Part shown: piece after piece, positions 33,061 through 42,229 of the stretch
Numbering within the stretch: the stretch's first letter is position 1
Layout: each line of letters opens with the position of its first letter
Origin: Celeribacter neptunius
GTDB taxonomy: Bacteria > Pseudomonadota > Alphaproteobacteria > Rhodobacterales > Rhodobacteraceae
DNA length: 64,000 nt
Direction: 5' to 3'
NCBI RefSeq assembly: GCF_900113955.1
Contig: NZ_FORH01000002.1
Location: forward strand, 248,001-312,000
Program-made: the position numbers and the translations under genes
The notes under the pieces: generated by a model
What the model was told of the DNA's origin: nothing
Databases searched by the model: none
The model's input: only the letters and a program-made list of their open reading frames with translations

Positions 33061-35916
33061 TCACGGCTGTTCGTCGGGCTCGCCGGTGATGGGGTTCCAC
33101 GACGGCAGACCCGGCTTGGCGGCATCACGCAACATCACAAAACTGGTGGGCCGAACGATATCCCACTCGGCCGGATTGTCCGGCGGCCACAAGCGTTCGT
33201 TGCCCGGCGCCCCGTCCTGCGACAGGCGTTCGTCGACATAGGATAAATAGCCCGGACTACCCATCGAGGGCATGTCATTGCCGCCATACACTTCCCGGGT
33301 TTCCATGTAGTGCTTGACCAAATCCTCGAACCCCGGCGTCACCGGCACCTGGACCCGCGCGGCCCCGGCCCGCAGGAATTCACCGAATTCGTGATCGGCA
33401 TGGGTTTGCAGTACCGTGCTCTTCCATTCCGAGCGCCGTCCCCAGAAATAGGGATACAGGATCGACGTCATGTGTTCCCATTCAAACGCCTGCGACAGGA
33501 ACCTGATTTCCGGGCCCGACGTGTCAAGCTGATCCAGATCCGGGATCGGGTGCAACTCTTCGGCGGGCGCGCCACCAACCGCCAGTTGTCTGATCAGGTC
33601 AAAGCTTGGCGGGTCGTTCCGCATGATCGCTATGGCCGCGCGCTGAAGCTCGAACCGGATCATCCGCTGCAATCGCCGATGCGTGCCACTGGGGATGTTC
33701 ACATCGCGATCGGTATCCAGCGCGTTGGCCTGTTGCACGGCTGTCTCAAAGTTGCGGCGCATCCTTTCATAGGCTTCGGTCACCTTGCCAAACGCCTTCA
33801 GCGCCCATTGCCGCTTGTATTCATCCGTTACCGTGCACCGAACCACCACCGTGATGGTGATCGACGAAAAATTGTCGGCGTTAAAGGCAACGGGTATCTG
33901 CGGCCCGTTGATACCGTTCAAAGGCAGGTTGATCTGCCGGCTTGCCAGATTTCCATCCAGCTCGTTTTCGGGGATAAGCCAGGTCTCGGTCTGATCCGCG
34001 ATCGAAACACCGCCATTGGGTGAAATGTCGCCTTCGGTCTCAACGCTGATCGCAATGTCAGCCGTATCGGCAACGTAGCCGTCGGGGATCGAGACATCCT
34101 TGCTTGCCGCCAGTTTTGCGCTGTTGCCCTTGCCGGTCTGGCTGGCAGCGTAGGAAACCGTTTGCTCGTCCTTGGGTTTTGCCGGGATGTCGAACACGCC
34201 AAAGGCGCGGATCACCTCCTCCAGCCGGTCGCCGATATTCTCAACCGTCAGTTCGCCATAAAGGTCGGCATCCGGCTCGAGCAGCGGGATCCTTGCCTGC
34301 GGTTGCGACATCGACAGCGCCCACAGCAGGGCAGCCGGTTCCGGCACGATCAGGTCATAGAGGTCGCGTTCACCATAATTGTAAAGCCTCGCGCGACTGA
34401 CTTTTTCGAGATACTGATAGATGCCCGTCACATGCGCATCTGCGGTTGGCGGCACCTGCGACGTGCGGAAATCATCCTGTGTCGTTTCCACCCTGAACAG
34501 CGTCCTGCGGGAATATTGCCGGGTTTCCTGGGTGCGCTCAATCGCCCGCCGAATGGTTTCGCGGGCAAATTCCTGCGCGCGCTCGGCGCTTGTTTCGGTG
34601 GACTTGTCATAGGCCACCGACCCCTCGGCCGTGATCTTGGTCGGCCCGCGGCTGGAAACCGTGACGCTACCCGCGGTGGCCAGATCCTCGCGCACAATGT
34701 CGGATGCCGCGTTCCTGACCGCCGTGCTGTCGGCTTTCTCGACCTCCTCGACATTTTCCGAAATGCTTTCAAATCTTTCGATGAACTCTTCTTCACGCGT
34801 GGCGCGCCGGGTTTTGCGCGCCTCAAGCGTTTCGCCGATCATCGTGTTCGATATGTATTCGATATCCGCAAGGCGATAGCCCGTCAGCGTTTCCTTGACC
34901 AACAACAGGTCGCTGCGGCCCGCCGGTTGCAGCAATGACGGGCCCCGGTCCTGTTCCTGGTCCGGCGTGCCACCGGGTGCCATGCCCGGATGCGCAACGT
35001 CCCAGGCCAGAGCGTCGATCCCCAGATCAGCCAGAAAATTCCGGGCCTCGGCCCCAAAGGATGCCACCGGGCTGCTGCGGGCCGGGCCTGCGACATCGGC
35101 CATGACCGGAACGCCCGAGATATGCGTCAACGCCAGCCGTGGCCGCCGGGGCCGGGCGGGCACAAAGTGGTTGCGCAGTCGCATGACCGCACGTTCAACT
35201 TCGGAATTGCCTTGCCCGCCAGCCGCCGCAAAGCGCGTCTCAATCAACACCCGCGCGCGTTCCTCGCTGCCAGCCAGTCGTAGCACGTCATCTATTGCCG
35301 CCAGCAAGCCCTTGGGCAAACCGGCCCGCACGCCCGGAGCCGATGGGTCAGAGACGGTGTTTTCAACGCCAGTGCCGGACAATGCAGCAGGGATCACGAA
35401 AGGCGCGGCCAATACGTTGCCCAGCCAGTTTCCCTGATCAGCGGCGGGCTTGTCGAACAGCGCCACACACAGCCTCAGCAACTCTGCCAGCCGTCCGATT
35501 GGCCGGGGTTTTCCCAGCCTCGCGTATTTCAGAACCAGCAGCGCATCGTTCAAAAACGCGCGCCAGTCCTCGGCCTTGAAACGCTGGTCGAGGGTTGCGA
35601 AGTCAAGTGCCAGAAGGTCTTGCACAAACCTACGCAACGCAGCCTGATCCGAGGGCATTTTCGTATCGTCCAGCCCCTTCACAGCCTGATTTGCAGGCAT
35701 CAGCACATCCCGCACACCGGGCAGGTTTTCAATCAAGCAACCGGGCCCCATGGCCTGCGCTGCCGCTGTCCTCAAAAGCGCGGTTCTGGCCTTGGACAAA
35801 CTGTCCGGTGATGCGCTCGTGACCTCCGACGGCAGGGACAGTTCTATATGAACAGGGGCCGCTCGGCCTGTGTCGGGTGCGCGCAACGTGGTGAATGAAA
35901 GCAAGGACTGAGACAA
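33061..35916 (-). CDS. Large unrecognised protein (951 aa), first gene of toxin-like operon
   Basis: The function is unknown. There is no signal peptide or clear membrane segment. Residues about 335-365 (DLLLVKETLTGYRLADIEYI) lead into a strongly charged, probably coiled-coil stretch to about 480 (EARKTRRATREEEFIERF ... RETIRRAIERTQETRQ). Residues about 498-535 (IYQYLEKVSRARLYNYGERD, then LYDLIVPEPAA) follow. I remember similar two-block patterns in large uncharacterised proteins of other bacteria but cannot name the family. The C-terminal third has a beta-rich part with a VADTADIAISVETEGDISP segment. The start is a TTG at 35916 with only a weak AGG upstream, so the true N-terminus is uncertain. 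The three genes form one operon. Confidence 0.75.
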   Translation of the reverse strand: MSQSLLSFTTLRAPDTGRAAPVHIELSLPSEVTSASPDSLSKARTALLRTAAAQAMGPGCLIENLPGVRDVLMPANQAVKGLDDTKMPSDQAALRRFVQDLLALDFATLDQRFKAEDWRAFLNDALLVLKYARLGKPRPIGRLAELLRLCVALFDKPAADQGNWLGNVLAAPFVIPAALSGTGVENTVSDPSAPGVRAGLPKGLLAAIDDVLRLAGSEERARVLIETRFAAAGGQGNSEVERAVMRLRNHFVPARPRRPRLALTHISGVPVMADVAGPARSSPVASFGAEARNFLADLGIDALAWDVAHPGMAPGGTPDQEQDRGPSLLQPAGRSDLLLVKETLTGYRLADIEYISNTMIGETLEARKTRRATREEEFIERFESISENVEEVEKADSTAVRNAASDIVREDLATAGSVTVSSRGPTKITAEGSVAYDKSTETSAERAQEFARETIRRAIERTQETRQYSRRTLFRVETTQDDFRTSQVPPTADAHVTGIYQYLEKVSRARLYNYGERDLYDLIVPEPAALLWALSMSQPQARIPLLEPDADLYGELTVENIGDRLEEVIRAFGVFDIPAKPKDEQTVSYAASQTGKGNSAKLAASKDVSIPDGYVADTADIAISVETEGDISPNGGVSIADQTETWLIPENELDGNLASRQINLPLNGINGPQIPVAFNADNFSSITITVVVRCTVTDEYKRQWALKAFGKVTEAYERMRRNFETAVQQANALDTDRDVNIPSGTHRRLQRMIRFELQRAAIAIMRNDPPSFDLIRQLAVGGAPAEELHPIPDLDQLDTSGPEIRFLSQAFEWEHMTSILYPYFWGRRSEWKSTVLQTHADHEFGEFLRAGAARVQVPVTPGFEDLVKHYMETREVYGGNDMPSMGSPGYLSYVDERLSQDGAPGNERLWPPDNPAEWDIVRPTSFVMLRDAAKPGLPSWNPITGEPDEQP

Positions 35917-36379
35917 GACAGAATACCTGTGTAGCTAGTGCCAAGATCACATCAGTGTATCACAGACCGGGTTTTCAACCATCATATCATCTTCAACGCA
36001 GGGGGAGCTTGCGCGATAGCCGGGATCGTTCCAGGCGTTATCCTCCCTCCTCTTTCCTGAAAATCATCAGGCCGCCGTCCCGGCCTTCGCCTACACCGAA
36101 AAGACAATGCTGAACCTGCAATGTGATTTCTGGTTTCATATCATTGACTTGTCAAAGATGAAGACGCGCGCCTTGCCATGGGCCAGGTGACGCAGCATCG
36201 CCGATGGTGGCTGACCCAGGGGGCTGAGCGCCAGCGATAAGACCGAACGCTTTGCAAGGCACGGCGTGGCTTTCCGGAAACCGGAGCCGCGCCGTTTTCA
36301 TTTGGGCAGCTCTAGACACAGGAGACCACCAGGCGGAATCTCAGCATCACCAACCTGGCCATCGATAGGTGCTCCCATA
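35917..36379. other. 463 bp without a recognisable gene, upstream of toxin-like operon
   Basis: This should contain the promoter of the 951-aa gene. I see no protein-coding frame with convincing features and no tRNA. A stable hairpin at 36262-36298 is described separately. The composition is close to that of the chromosome. The part near 36150-36260 could be debris of a further gene, but I cannot identify it. Confidence 0.4.
36262..36298 (+). terminator. Terminator-like hairpin
   Basis: CGGCGTGGCT and AGCCGCGCCG pair over ten bases with one G-T pair, with an inner CCGG-AAA-CCGG, followed by TTTT. No plus-strand gene is recognised immediately upstream, so it may be a leftover of a lost gene. 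Confidence 0.45.
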
Positions 36380-36665
36380 CACATACACATTCAAACTCGT
36401 CTCAGTTCGGCCCGTGAGACTGTCCCGTATTCAGCACAGAGATAACGCCACTCGGCGAGAGCGGCGGCGCGCCACAAGTAGTGCCGCTCACCGTTGATCT
36501 TCAACATTCCGAAGCGAAAGCAGAAAACGAACGCAGAGCATAACAGCCAGACGGATGATCTCGGGGCTGGTTTTGACGTACTCGAAGGGTGAGCGTTTAA
36601 TCATGGCGCGAGGCTACGAAACCGCCCTGCCCTGCTCAACCACGGTTCGTCTCAGCCTCATCACC
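36380..36665 (-). mobile_element. IS6-family transposase remnant, internally deleted
   Basis: Read on the minus strand, an ATG at 36604 begins MIKRSPFEYVKTSPEIIRLA followed by VMLCVRFLLSLRNVED, the N-terminus of an IS6-family transposase, and then a stop. After a large deletion the C-terminus appears as AAALAEWRYLCAEYG and ends at a stop at 36391-36393. It is homologous to the element at 13242-13579 and in the same orientation, but its terminal repeats are more degraded. It cannot encode a transposase. With the end fragments at 30593-30720 it brackets the toxin-like operon. Confidence 0.82.
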
Positions 36666-36801
36666 GCCCACACTCGATGCTCGACGGGCTCACCCCGCAG
36701 GGATAGCAGCAACGGTCGGAAAAGGGCAAAAACCCTGAACAGAGCGAGCTCATAAAAGAGGCCATCGAGGGGAACAGATCAAGTTTTTTTAGCCGCGCCC
36801 T
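36666..36801. other. 136 bp between IS remnant and the peptide-type ATPase gene
   Basis: No gene is seen. There is a run of seven Ts near 36785-36791 on the plus strand just before the ATPase stop, without a strong stem ahead of it. Nothing else is supported. Confidence 0.4.
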
Positions 36802-38610
36802 TTATCCGACAGCCACCAAATGCCCGTCCCCGATGTTCTTGAGCAACAACCGCTCCGGCTGCTCCCCCAGACTGTAAATCGGGCTCGGAATATCCCCTGT
36901 CAAACGTGGACGCAGCGGACGCTCGAAACTCGGGTCCGGTACGGGCACCGCCTCGATCAATCGCTTGGTATAGCTATGCTGCGGATTGCCAAAGACCTGG
37001 GCACGCGTGCCCATCTCGACGATCTGACCGAGATACATCACCGCGATCCGATCCGAGATATTCTCGACCACCGCCATATCGTGGCTGATGAACAGGTAGG
37101 AAACGCCGAAATCCGCCTGCAGCGATTTCAACAGGTCGAGCACGCGTGCCTGCACCGAAACATCGAGCGCCGAGACGCTCTCGTCGCAGATGATCAGTTT
37201 CGGCCTGAGCGCCAGCGCCCGGGCGATACAGATCCGCTGGCGCTGACCGCCCGAGAATTCATGCGGATAGCGGTCGATCCAATCCGGCGAGAGCCCGACC
37301 CGGTCGAACAGCTCGCGAGCGGTGGCGCGGCGGCTTTCCGACGAGCCGATGCCATGGATCAATAGCGGTTCGGCCACCAGATCGCCGACGCGCATGCGCG
37401 GATCGAGCGCCGCCATCGGGTCCTGAAACACGATCTGAACATCGCGGCGCAGCGCCTTCTGATCCTGGGCCGACAACCCGCCCAGCACATGGCCATTGAG
37501 CTCGATCCGACCGAGATGCGGCACAAGCCCCACCAGCGCCTTGGCGATGGTGGATTTGCCACAGCCGGATTCGCCGACCAGAGAGAATGTCTCCCCCGGG
37601 TAGACGTTGAACCCGACATTCTCCACCGCGTGGACCCGATGGGTCACGCGCGACAGGATGCCGCCGCGAATGTCGAACCGCACCTTGACCTCGCTGAGCG
37701 AAGCGATCGGTGTTTGTGACACCGGCTCGGGCAGCGCCTGCGCGCTACTCCCGTCGCCGAGACGCGGCACGGCGGCAAGCAGATCTCGGGTGTACTGTTT
37801 TTTCGGGGCGGCAAAGAGATCGCGCACCGGCGCCACCTCGACCATCTGCCCCTGTTTCAGGATCACCACGCGGTCGGCCATTTCCGCCACCACCCCCATA
37901 TCATGGGTAATCAGGATGATTGCGGTGCCATGTTCGCGTTGCAGGTCGCGCAGCAGATCGAGCACTTCGCGCTGTACCGTCACGTCGAGCGCGGTGGTCG
38001 GCTCGTCGGCGATCAGCACATCTGGTTCCAGCGCCAGCGCCATGGCGATCATCACCCGCTGCCGCATGCCGCCGGACAATTCATGCGGATATTGCGTCAT
38101 GCGCTTTTCCGGCTGCGACAGGCGCACGGCCTTGAGCGCCTCCAGCGCACGGACGCGAGCATCGGATTTGCTCACCGGTTCATGGGCGCGGATCGCCTCG
38201 GTCAATTGCGCGCCAATCGTGAGGATCGGGTTGAGCGAGGTCATCGGCTCCTGAAAGATCATCGCGACACGGTTGCCGCGCAAACCGCGCAGGGCGCTCT
38301 CCGGCAATGCGGTCAGATCCGTATCACGCAGACGGACAGCGCCACCGCTGACCCGAAGACCGGGCGCCAGAAGCCCCATGATCGCAAGCGAGGTCAAGGA
38401 CTTGCCAGAGCCGCTTTCGCCCGCGAGCGCGAGCGTCTCGCCGCGGCCCAGGGCAAAACTCAGATTGTCGACCAGTACCGCCTCGCCACCGTCCTGGCGC
38501 ACCGAGATGGTCAGCCCGTCGACCGTCAGGACCGGCGCGCCCGCTTCAGGGCCGGTCGCAATGCCCGGAGCCGCGACGGCTCCGGGTGTTGTCTGTGCCT
38601 GGGCGCTCAT
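36802..38610 (-). CDS. Dipeptide/amide ABC transporter, fused double ATPase (602 aa)
   Basis: This is a DppD-DppF-type fusion. The first ABC domain has Walker A GESGSGKS, signature LSGGMRQR and Walker B VLIADEPTTALD with the switch ITHD. The second has GESGCGKS, FSGGQRQR, LIICDESVSALD and ISHD. Each domain ends with an oligopeptide-transporter C-terminal region (YTRDLLAAVP and YTKRLIEAVPVPDP). Fused forms are common (GsiA, YejF). It energises the permeases at 41309-43122. Its start overlaps the stop of the amidase gene by 4 bases. It is the last gene of the operon. Confidence 0.92.
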   Translation of the reverse strand: MSAQAQTTPGAVAAPGIATGPEAGAPVLTVDGLTISVRQDGGEAVLVDNLSFALGRGETLALAGESGSGKSLTSLAIMGLLAPGLRVSGGAVRLRDTDLTALPESALRGLRGNRVAMIFQEPMTSLNPILTIGAQLTEAIRAHEPVSKSDARVRALEALKAVRLSQPEKRMTQYPHELSGGMRQRVMIAMALALEPDVLIADEPTTALDVTVQREVLDLLRDLQREHGTAIILITHDMGVVAEMADRVVILKQGQMVEVAPVRDLFAAPKKQYTRDLLAAVPRLGDGSSAQALPEPVSQTPIASLSEVKVRFDIRGGILSRVTHRVHAVENVGFNVYPGETFSLVGESGCGKSTIAKALVGLVPHLGRIELNGHVLGGLSAQDQKALRRDVQIVFQDPMAALDPRMRVGDLVAEPLLIHGIGSSESRRATARELFDRVGLSPDWIDRYPHEFSGGQRQRICIARALALRPKLIICDESVSALDVSVQARVLDLLKSLQADFGVSYLFISHDMAVVENISDRIAVMYLGQIVEMGTRAQVFGNPQHSYTKRLIEAVPVPDPSFERPLRPRLTGDIPSPIYSLGEQPERLLLKNIGDGHLVAVG

Positions 38611-39566
38611 TCGAAGACCGACCGGGGGAAGTAGAAGCTCACCACCCAGTTCGGCGCATCGACGATCTCGGAAATCCGCAGATCGCCACAGGTCGAAACC
38701 AGCATATAGGCGTCTTCCGGGCTCAGGCCCTGGGTGGCGCAGAGCAGATCGACCATGCCAGCGACGGCATCCCTGGCACCGCTCATCAGATCCGGCCCGA
38801 TCCCGGTGGTCACCTCGTACCCCTTGGTATCGAGATGGCGGGTGACCGGCCCCGGCGTGGTGAACCGCGGCATCTTGCGCGGCGTGTCCTTGATCAGATC
38901 GAAGCTCAGGATCGTGTCCATCGGGCTCTCGATTGCGGTGCCGCAGACCTCTCCATCGCCCTGCGCGGCATGGGTGTCACCGACGGAGAACAGCGCACCA
39001 GTCACTTCGACCGGCAGGTAGAGCGTGGTGCCCGCCGCCAGATCGCGGATATCGAGATTGCCGCCGACGCGCCTAGGCGGCACGATGGACTGCAGCCCCA
39101 TTTCTGCCGGCGCGACGCCGATGGTGCCGCAGAAGGGTTTGAGCGGCACTTTCCCGTTCTTGCCCCAGAGCGCCCGATCGGGCGAGGCGGCATCGAATTT
39201 CCAGATCGTCAGCGCCGGATCGGTGAACTGATCCGCCAGAAGACCGAAACCCGGGATATTCGCGGTCCAACCCCAGGCGCTTCCTTCCGCTTCCCGCGGC
39301 AGGAAACTGTCAATGGTCACCTTGAGGATGTCCCCCGGCTCGGCACCGTCGATATAGATCGGGCCGGACACGGGGTTGATCTTGCCAAAATCGAGGCTGG
39401 CGACGTCCTCGACCGTGGAGGACGGGCCAAGCTGGCCCGCCGAAGAATCCAGACACGCGAACCGGATCGTCGATCCGGGAGCCACCGTCTCGACCGGGGC
39501 AATGGAATTGTCCCAGCCGAAATGATGCTGCGCGCCATGGATTGTATAGTCGCAATATTTGCACAT
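38607..39566 (-). CDS. Acetamidase/formamidase family protein (319 aa)
   Basis: It belongs to the FmdA/AmdA family, which hydrolyses short amides to acid and ammonia with a metal-bound active site. Family segments include PVSGPIYIDGAEPGDILKV, the conserved GVAPAEMG, NLDIRDL and GDTHAAQGDGEVCGTAIE. Length is normal. Position inside an operon with AmiC/AmiR and a peptide-type importer fits a short-chain amide or related substrate. It probably acts in the cytoplasm after uptake. Confidence 0.9.
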   Translation of the reverse strand: MCKYCDYTIHGAQHHFGWDNSIAPVETVAPGSTIRFACLDSSAGQLGPSSTVEDVASLDFGKINPVSGPIYIDGAEPGDILKVTIDSFLPREAEGSAWGWTANIPGFGLLADQFTDPALTIWKFDAASPDRALWGKNGKVPLKPFCGTIGVAPAEMGLQSIVPPRRVGGNLDIRDLAAGTTLYLPVEVTGALFSVGDTHAAQGDGEVCGTAIESPMDTILSFDLIKDTPRKMPRFTTPGPVTRHLDTKGYEVTTGIGPDLMSGARDAVAGMVDLLCATQGLSPEDAYMLVSTCGDLRISEIVDAPNWVVSFYFPRSVFE

Positions 39567-39594
39567 GGTCTTTCTCAGTGTCTTGCTTGCTGTC

Positions 39595-41235
39595 TTATTC
39601 GGTCACGTAGACGTAATCGTAATTGACCGGGATCGAGACCGGATCGACATAGAGCGCGTCATCGCCGCCCATGCGTTCGGACTTCATGGTGTAGCGGCTC
39701 TCATTGAACACCGGCACCCAGGGCGCATCTTCCATGACTTTCATGTAGACGTCGGACCATTTCTGCAGACGGGCCTCGATCATCGCAGGATCGGTGATCG
39801 AATCCGCTTCGGCCGCCATGGCGTCGAGCTCCGGATTGCAATACCAGCTCCAGTTCCAGCCGCCTTCGATGGCGCCGGCACAGCCGAGGATCGGGCCGTA
39901 GAAGTTCGACGGATCCGGGAAATCGGCGATCCAAGCCATGCCGCCGGACCAGATCATCGGCGCGCCGCCTTCGGTGCCGCCGGCCTCGATGACATTGGCC
40001 TGAGCCAGCGATTTGATCGCCACATCGACGCCGATCGCCTTGAGATCCTGCTGGATCGCCTGAGCGATCCGCGGGTTCGGATCGGTGTTCATGACGTAGA
40101 GTTCGGTGGCAAACCCGTCACCCAAGCCCGCCTCGGCGAGCATCGCCTTGGCCGCTTCAGGATCGAAAGCATAGCCCTCGTAATCCGTGGTGTAGCCCGG
40201 CATCGACGGCGGCAGCGGCTGGGTCGCCGGTTCTGCGCGGCCGTTGATGATCTGGGTGATCCGCTCCTTGTTGATCGCCATGTTCACAGCGCGGCGCACC
40301 TCGACATTGTCGAACGGCGGCATGGTCACGTTGAGCGTGATGTAACCGGTGTGCAGCTGGCCGCCCACGACGACGCGCTCGGCCTGGGCCGGGTCAGACA
40401 TGACCTCCTGGAATTTCGCCGGCGGGATGCCGTCACCGGGCACATCCACCTCACCCTGCTGCAGCCGCAGAAGCGCGACGATCGGCTCCTGACCGACTTC
40501 AAAGGTGATGCTGTCGAGATAGGGCACGCCGTCACGCCAGTAATCGGCATTCTTCTCGAACACGAGCTTCTGACCGATGGTCCAGTCGGCGAGTTTGAAA
40601 GCGCCCGTGCCGACCGGGTGTTTGCCGAAATCGGCGCCATATTCGTCGACCGCTTCCTTCGGCACCACAGAGGAGAAGTTCAGCGCCATGACGTGCAGGA
40701 AGGTCGCATCCGGGCGCGAGAGTTTGATCTCGACCGTATAGGGATCGATGACGGTGACACCCGACAGGCTGTCGGCAGAGCCGTCGGCCATGGCATCATA
40801 GCCGGCGATCATGCCAAAGAAGCCGGCGCCCGGCGACATGGTTTCCGGATTGGTCACACGATCGAGCGAGTATTTCACATCCTCGGCGGTCATCTCGCGA
40901 CCGTTGTGGAATTTCACACCCTGACGCAGCTTGAAGGTGAAGGTCATGCCGTCTTCGGAGATCTCATAGCTCTCCGCCAGCCCCGGACGCAGATCGGTGG
41001 TGCCGGGGATGTAATCCATCAGACCGTCGAACAACGATTTGATCATCGACCAGTTCTGCCAGTCATAGCCAATCGCCGGATCGAGAGTGGCCACGTCATC
41101 CTTGTAGGTGACGATGATGCCACCGCCGTCGACCGCGTTCGGATCGGGGGTGTAGTCCTGGGCCGCCGCGAGCTGCGGGGCTACGAGGGAAAGCGAAAGC
41201 GCCAATGCGCTTGCCGTGAGCTTGTGATGGAACAT
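39595..41235 (-). CDS. Dipeptide-type ABC transporter substrate-binding protein (546 aa)
   Basis: This is a family 5 (SBP_bac_5) periplasmic protein. A Sec signal peptide (LTASALALSLSLVAPQLAAA|Q) precedes the mature domain, which shows family segments LVRPGLAES-like (LRPGLAESYEISEDG), TFKLRQGVKFHNGREMTAED and FDNVEVRRAVNMAINKERI. The length is normal. It binds the compound to be imported, here probably an amide or small peptide-like molecule given the AmiC/AmiR regulators and formamidase in the same operon. Confidence 0.9.
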   Translation of the reverse strand: MFHHKLTASALALSLSLVAPQLAAAQDYTPDPNAVDGGGIIVTYKDDVATLDPAIGYDWQNWSMIKSLFDGLMDYIPGTTDLRPGLAESYEISEDGMTFTFKLRQGVKFHNGREMTAEDVKYSLDRVTNPETMSPGAGFFGMIAGYDAMADGSADSLSGVTVIDPYTVEIKLSRPDATFLHVMALNFSSVVPKEAVDEYGADFGKHPVGTGAFKLADWTIGQKLVFEKNADYWRDGVPYLDSITFEVGQEPIVALLRLQQGEVDVPGDGIPPAKFQEVMSDPAQAERVVVGGQLHTGYITLNVTMPPFDNVEVRRAVNMAINKERITQIINGRAEPATQPLPPSMPGYTTDYEGYAFDPEAAKAMLAEAGLGDGFATELYVMNTDPNPRIAQAIQQDLKAIGVDVAIKSLAQANVIEAGGTEGGAPMIWSGGMAWIADFPDPSNFYGPILGCAGAIEGGWNWSWYCNPELDAMAAEADSITDPAMIEARLQKWSDVYMKVMEDAPWVPVFNESRYTMKSERMGGDDALYVDPVSIPVNYDYVYVTE

Positions 41236-41308
41236 GAGGAAGCACTCCGTCTGTTGGTTGTTCGAATGTCGGTTCGGTCCCGGTTTGGCCGGTCCTGTTC
41301 GTGTTGGA

Positions 41309-42229
41309 TCAGCGCAGCTTGATGCGCGGATCGATGAAAGGGGTGATCAGATCGGCCAGCAGGTTGCCAAGCACGATGGCGGTGGCCGAGACCATGGTGA
41401 CGCCCATGATGATCGGGATGTCGACACGCTGGATCGCCTGCCAGGCCAGTTGCCCGATGCCGGGCCAGCCAAAGACGCTTTCGACCACGACGATGCCGGA
41501 CATGAACAGCCCGATGTCGATCCCGATCATCGCGATGATCGGCAGGATCGCATTGGGCAGCGCATGACGCCCCAGAACCCGCCAGCGTGTGAGCCCCTTG
41601 GCCCGCGCGGTGCGGATGAAATCGGCGCGCAGCACATCGACCATCGAGGAGCGCATCATCCGGCTGTACCAACCCGAGCCCATGATCCCGAGAGTGAGAG
41701 AGGGCAGGACGAGATGGGCGAATGTGCCGTAACCGCCGATCGGGAACCAGCCGAGCTTGACCGCGAAAATATAAAGCGCCAGCAGGCCGACCACGAATTG
41801 CGGTGCCGAGACCGCGGCAAAGGAAAAGACCATCAGCAGCTGATCGATCCATTTGCCGCGTTTGATCGCGGCGATGGAACCGAGTGTCAGCCCGATCAGC
41901 AATTCACAGAAGATCGCCCCGAGCATCAGCAACAGCGTCGCCGGCAGGCGCGAAGCGATGAGCGCGCCGACCTCGGTTTTCTGCAGATAACTGCGACCGA
42001 AATCGCCCTGCACGAGACCGGAGAAATAATTCGCGTATTGCACGATAAAGGGCTGATCGAGCCCGAGCTGATGGCGGATATTCTCCACTGTCTGCGCCGT
42101 GGCCGAACGCCCGGCGATCTGGCGCACCGGGTCGGCCGGCAGCACATAGAGCAACAGGAAGGTGACGAAGGACACGCCGACGAGGATCAATGCGGTCTGG
42201 ACGAGACGGCGGATCAGATAGGCCAGCAT
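41309..42229 (-). CDS. Dipeptide-type ABC transporter permease, DppB type (306 aa)
   Basis: A typical DppB/OppB permease of six spans starts with LIRRLVQTALILVGVSFVTF and has the LPADPVRQIAG periplasmic segment. The cytoplasmic EAA loop (DFIRTARAKGLTRWRVLGRH) is intact. Its start overlaps the stop of the DppC-type gene by one base at 42229. It forms a heterodimer with that protein. Confidence 0.91.
   Translation of the reverse strand: MLAYLIRRLVQTALILVGVSFVTFLLLYVLPADPVRQIAGRSATAQTVENIRHQLGLDQPFIVQYANYFSGLVQGDFGRSYLQKTEVGALIASRLPATLLLMLGAIFCELLIGLTLGSIAAIKRGKWIDQLLMVFSFAAVSAPQFVVGLLALYIFAVKLGWFPIGGYGTFAHLVLPSLTLGIMGSGWYSRMMRSSMVDVLRADFIRTARAKGLTRWRVLGRHALPNAILPIIAMIGIDIGLFMSGIVVVESVFGWPGIGQLAWQAIQRVDIPIIMGVTMVSATAIVLGNLLADLITPFIDPRIKLR

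Noticed and set aside
39559-41322. Open frame of 587 codons on the plus strand over the dipeptide-type binding protein
   Set aside because: Antisense to a clear solute-binding protein with signal peptide and family motifs. The translation is rich in His, Asp, Arg and Ile as expected of a shadow frame.
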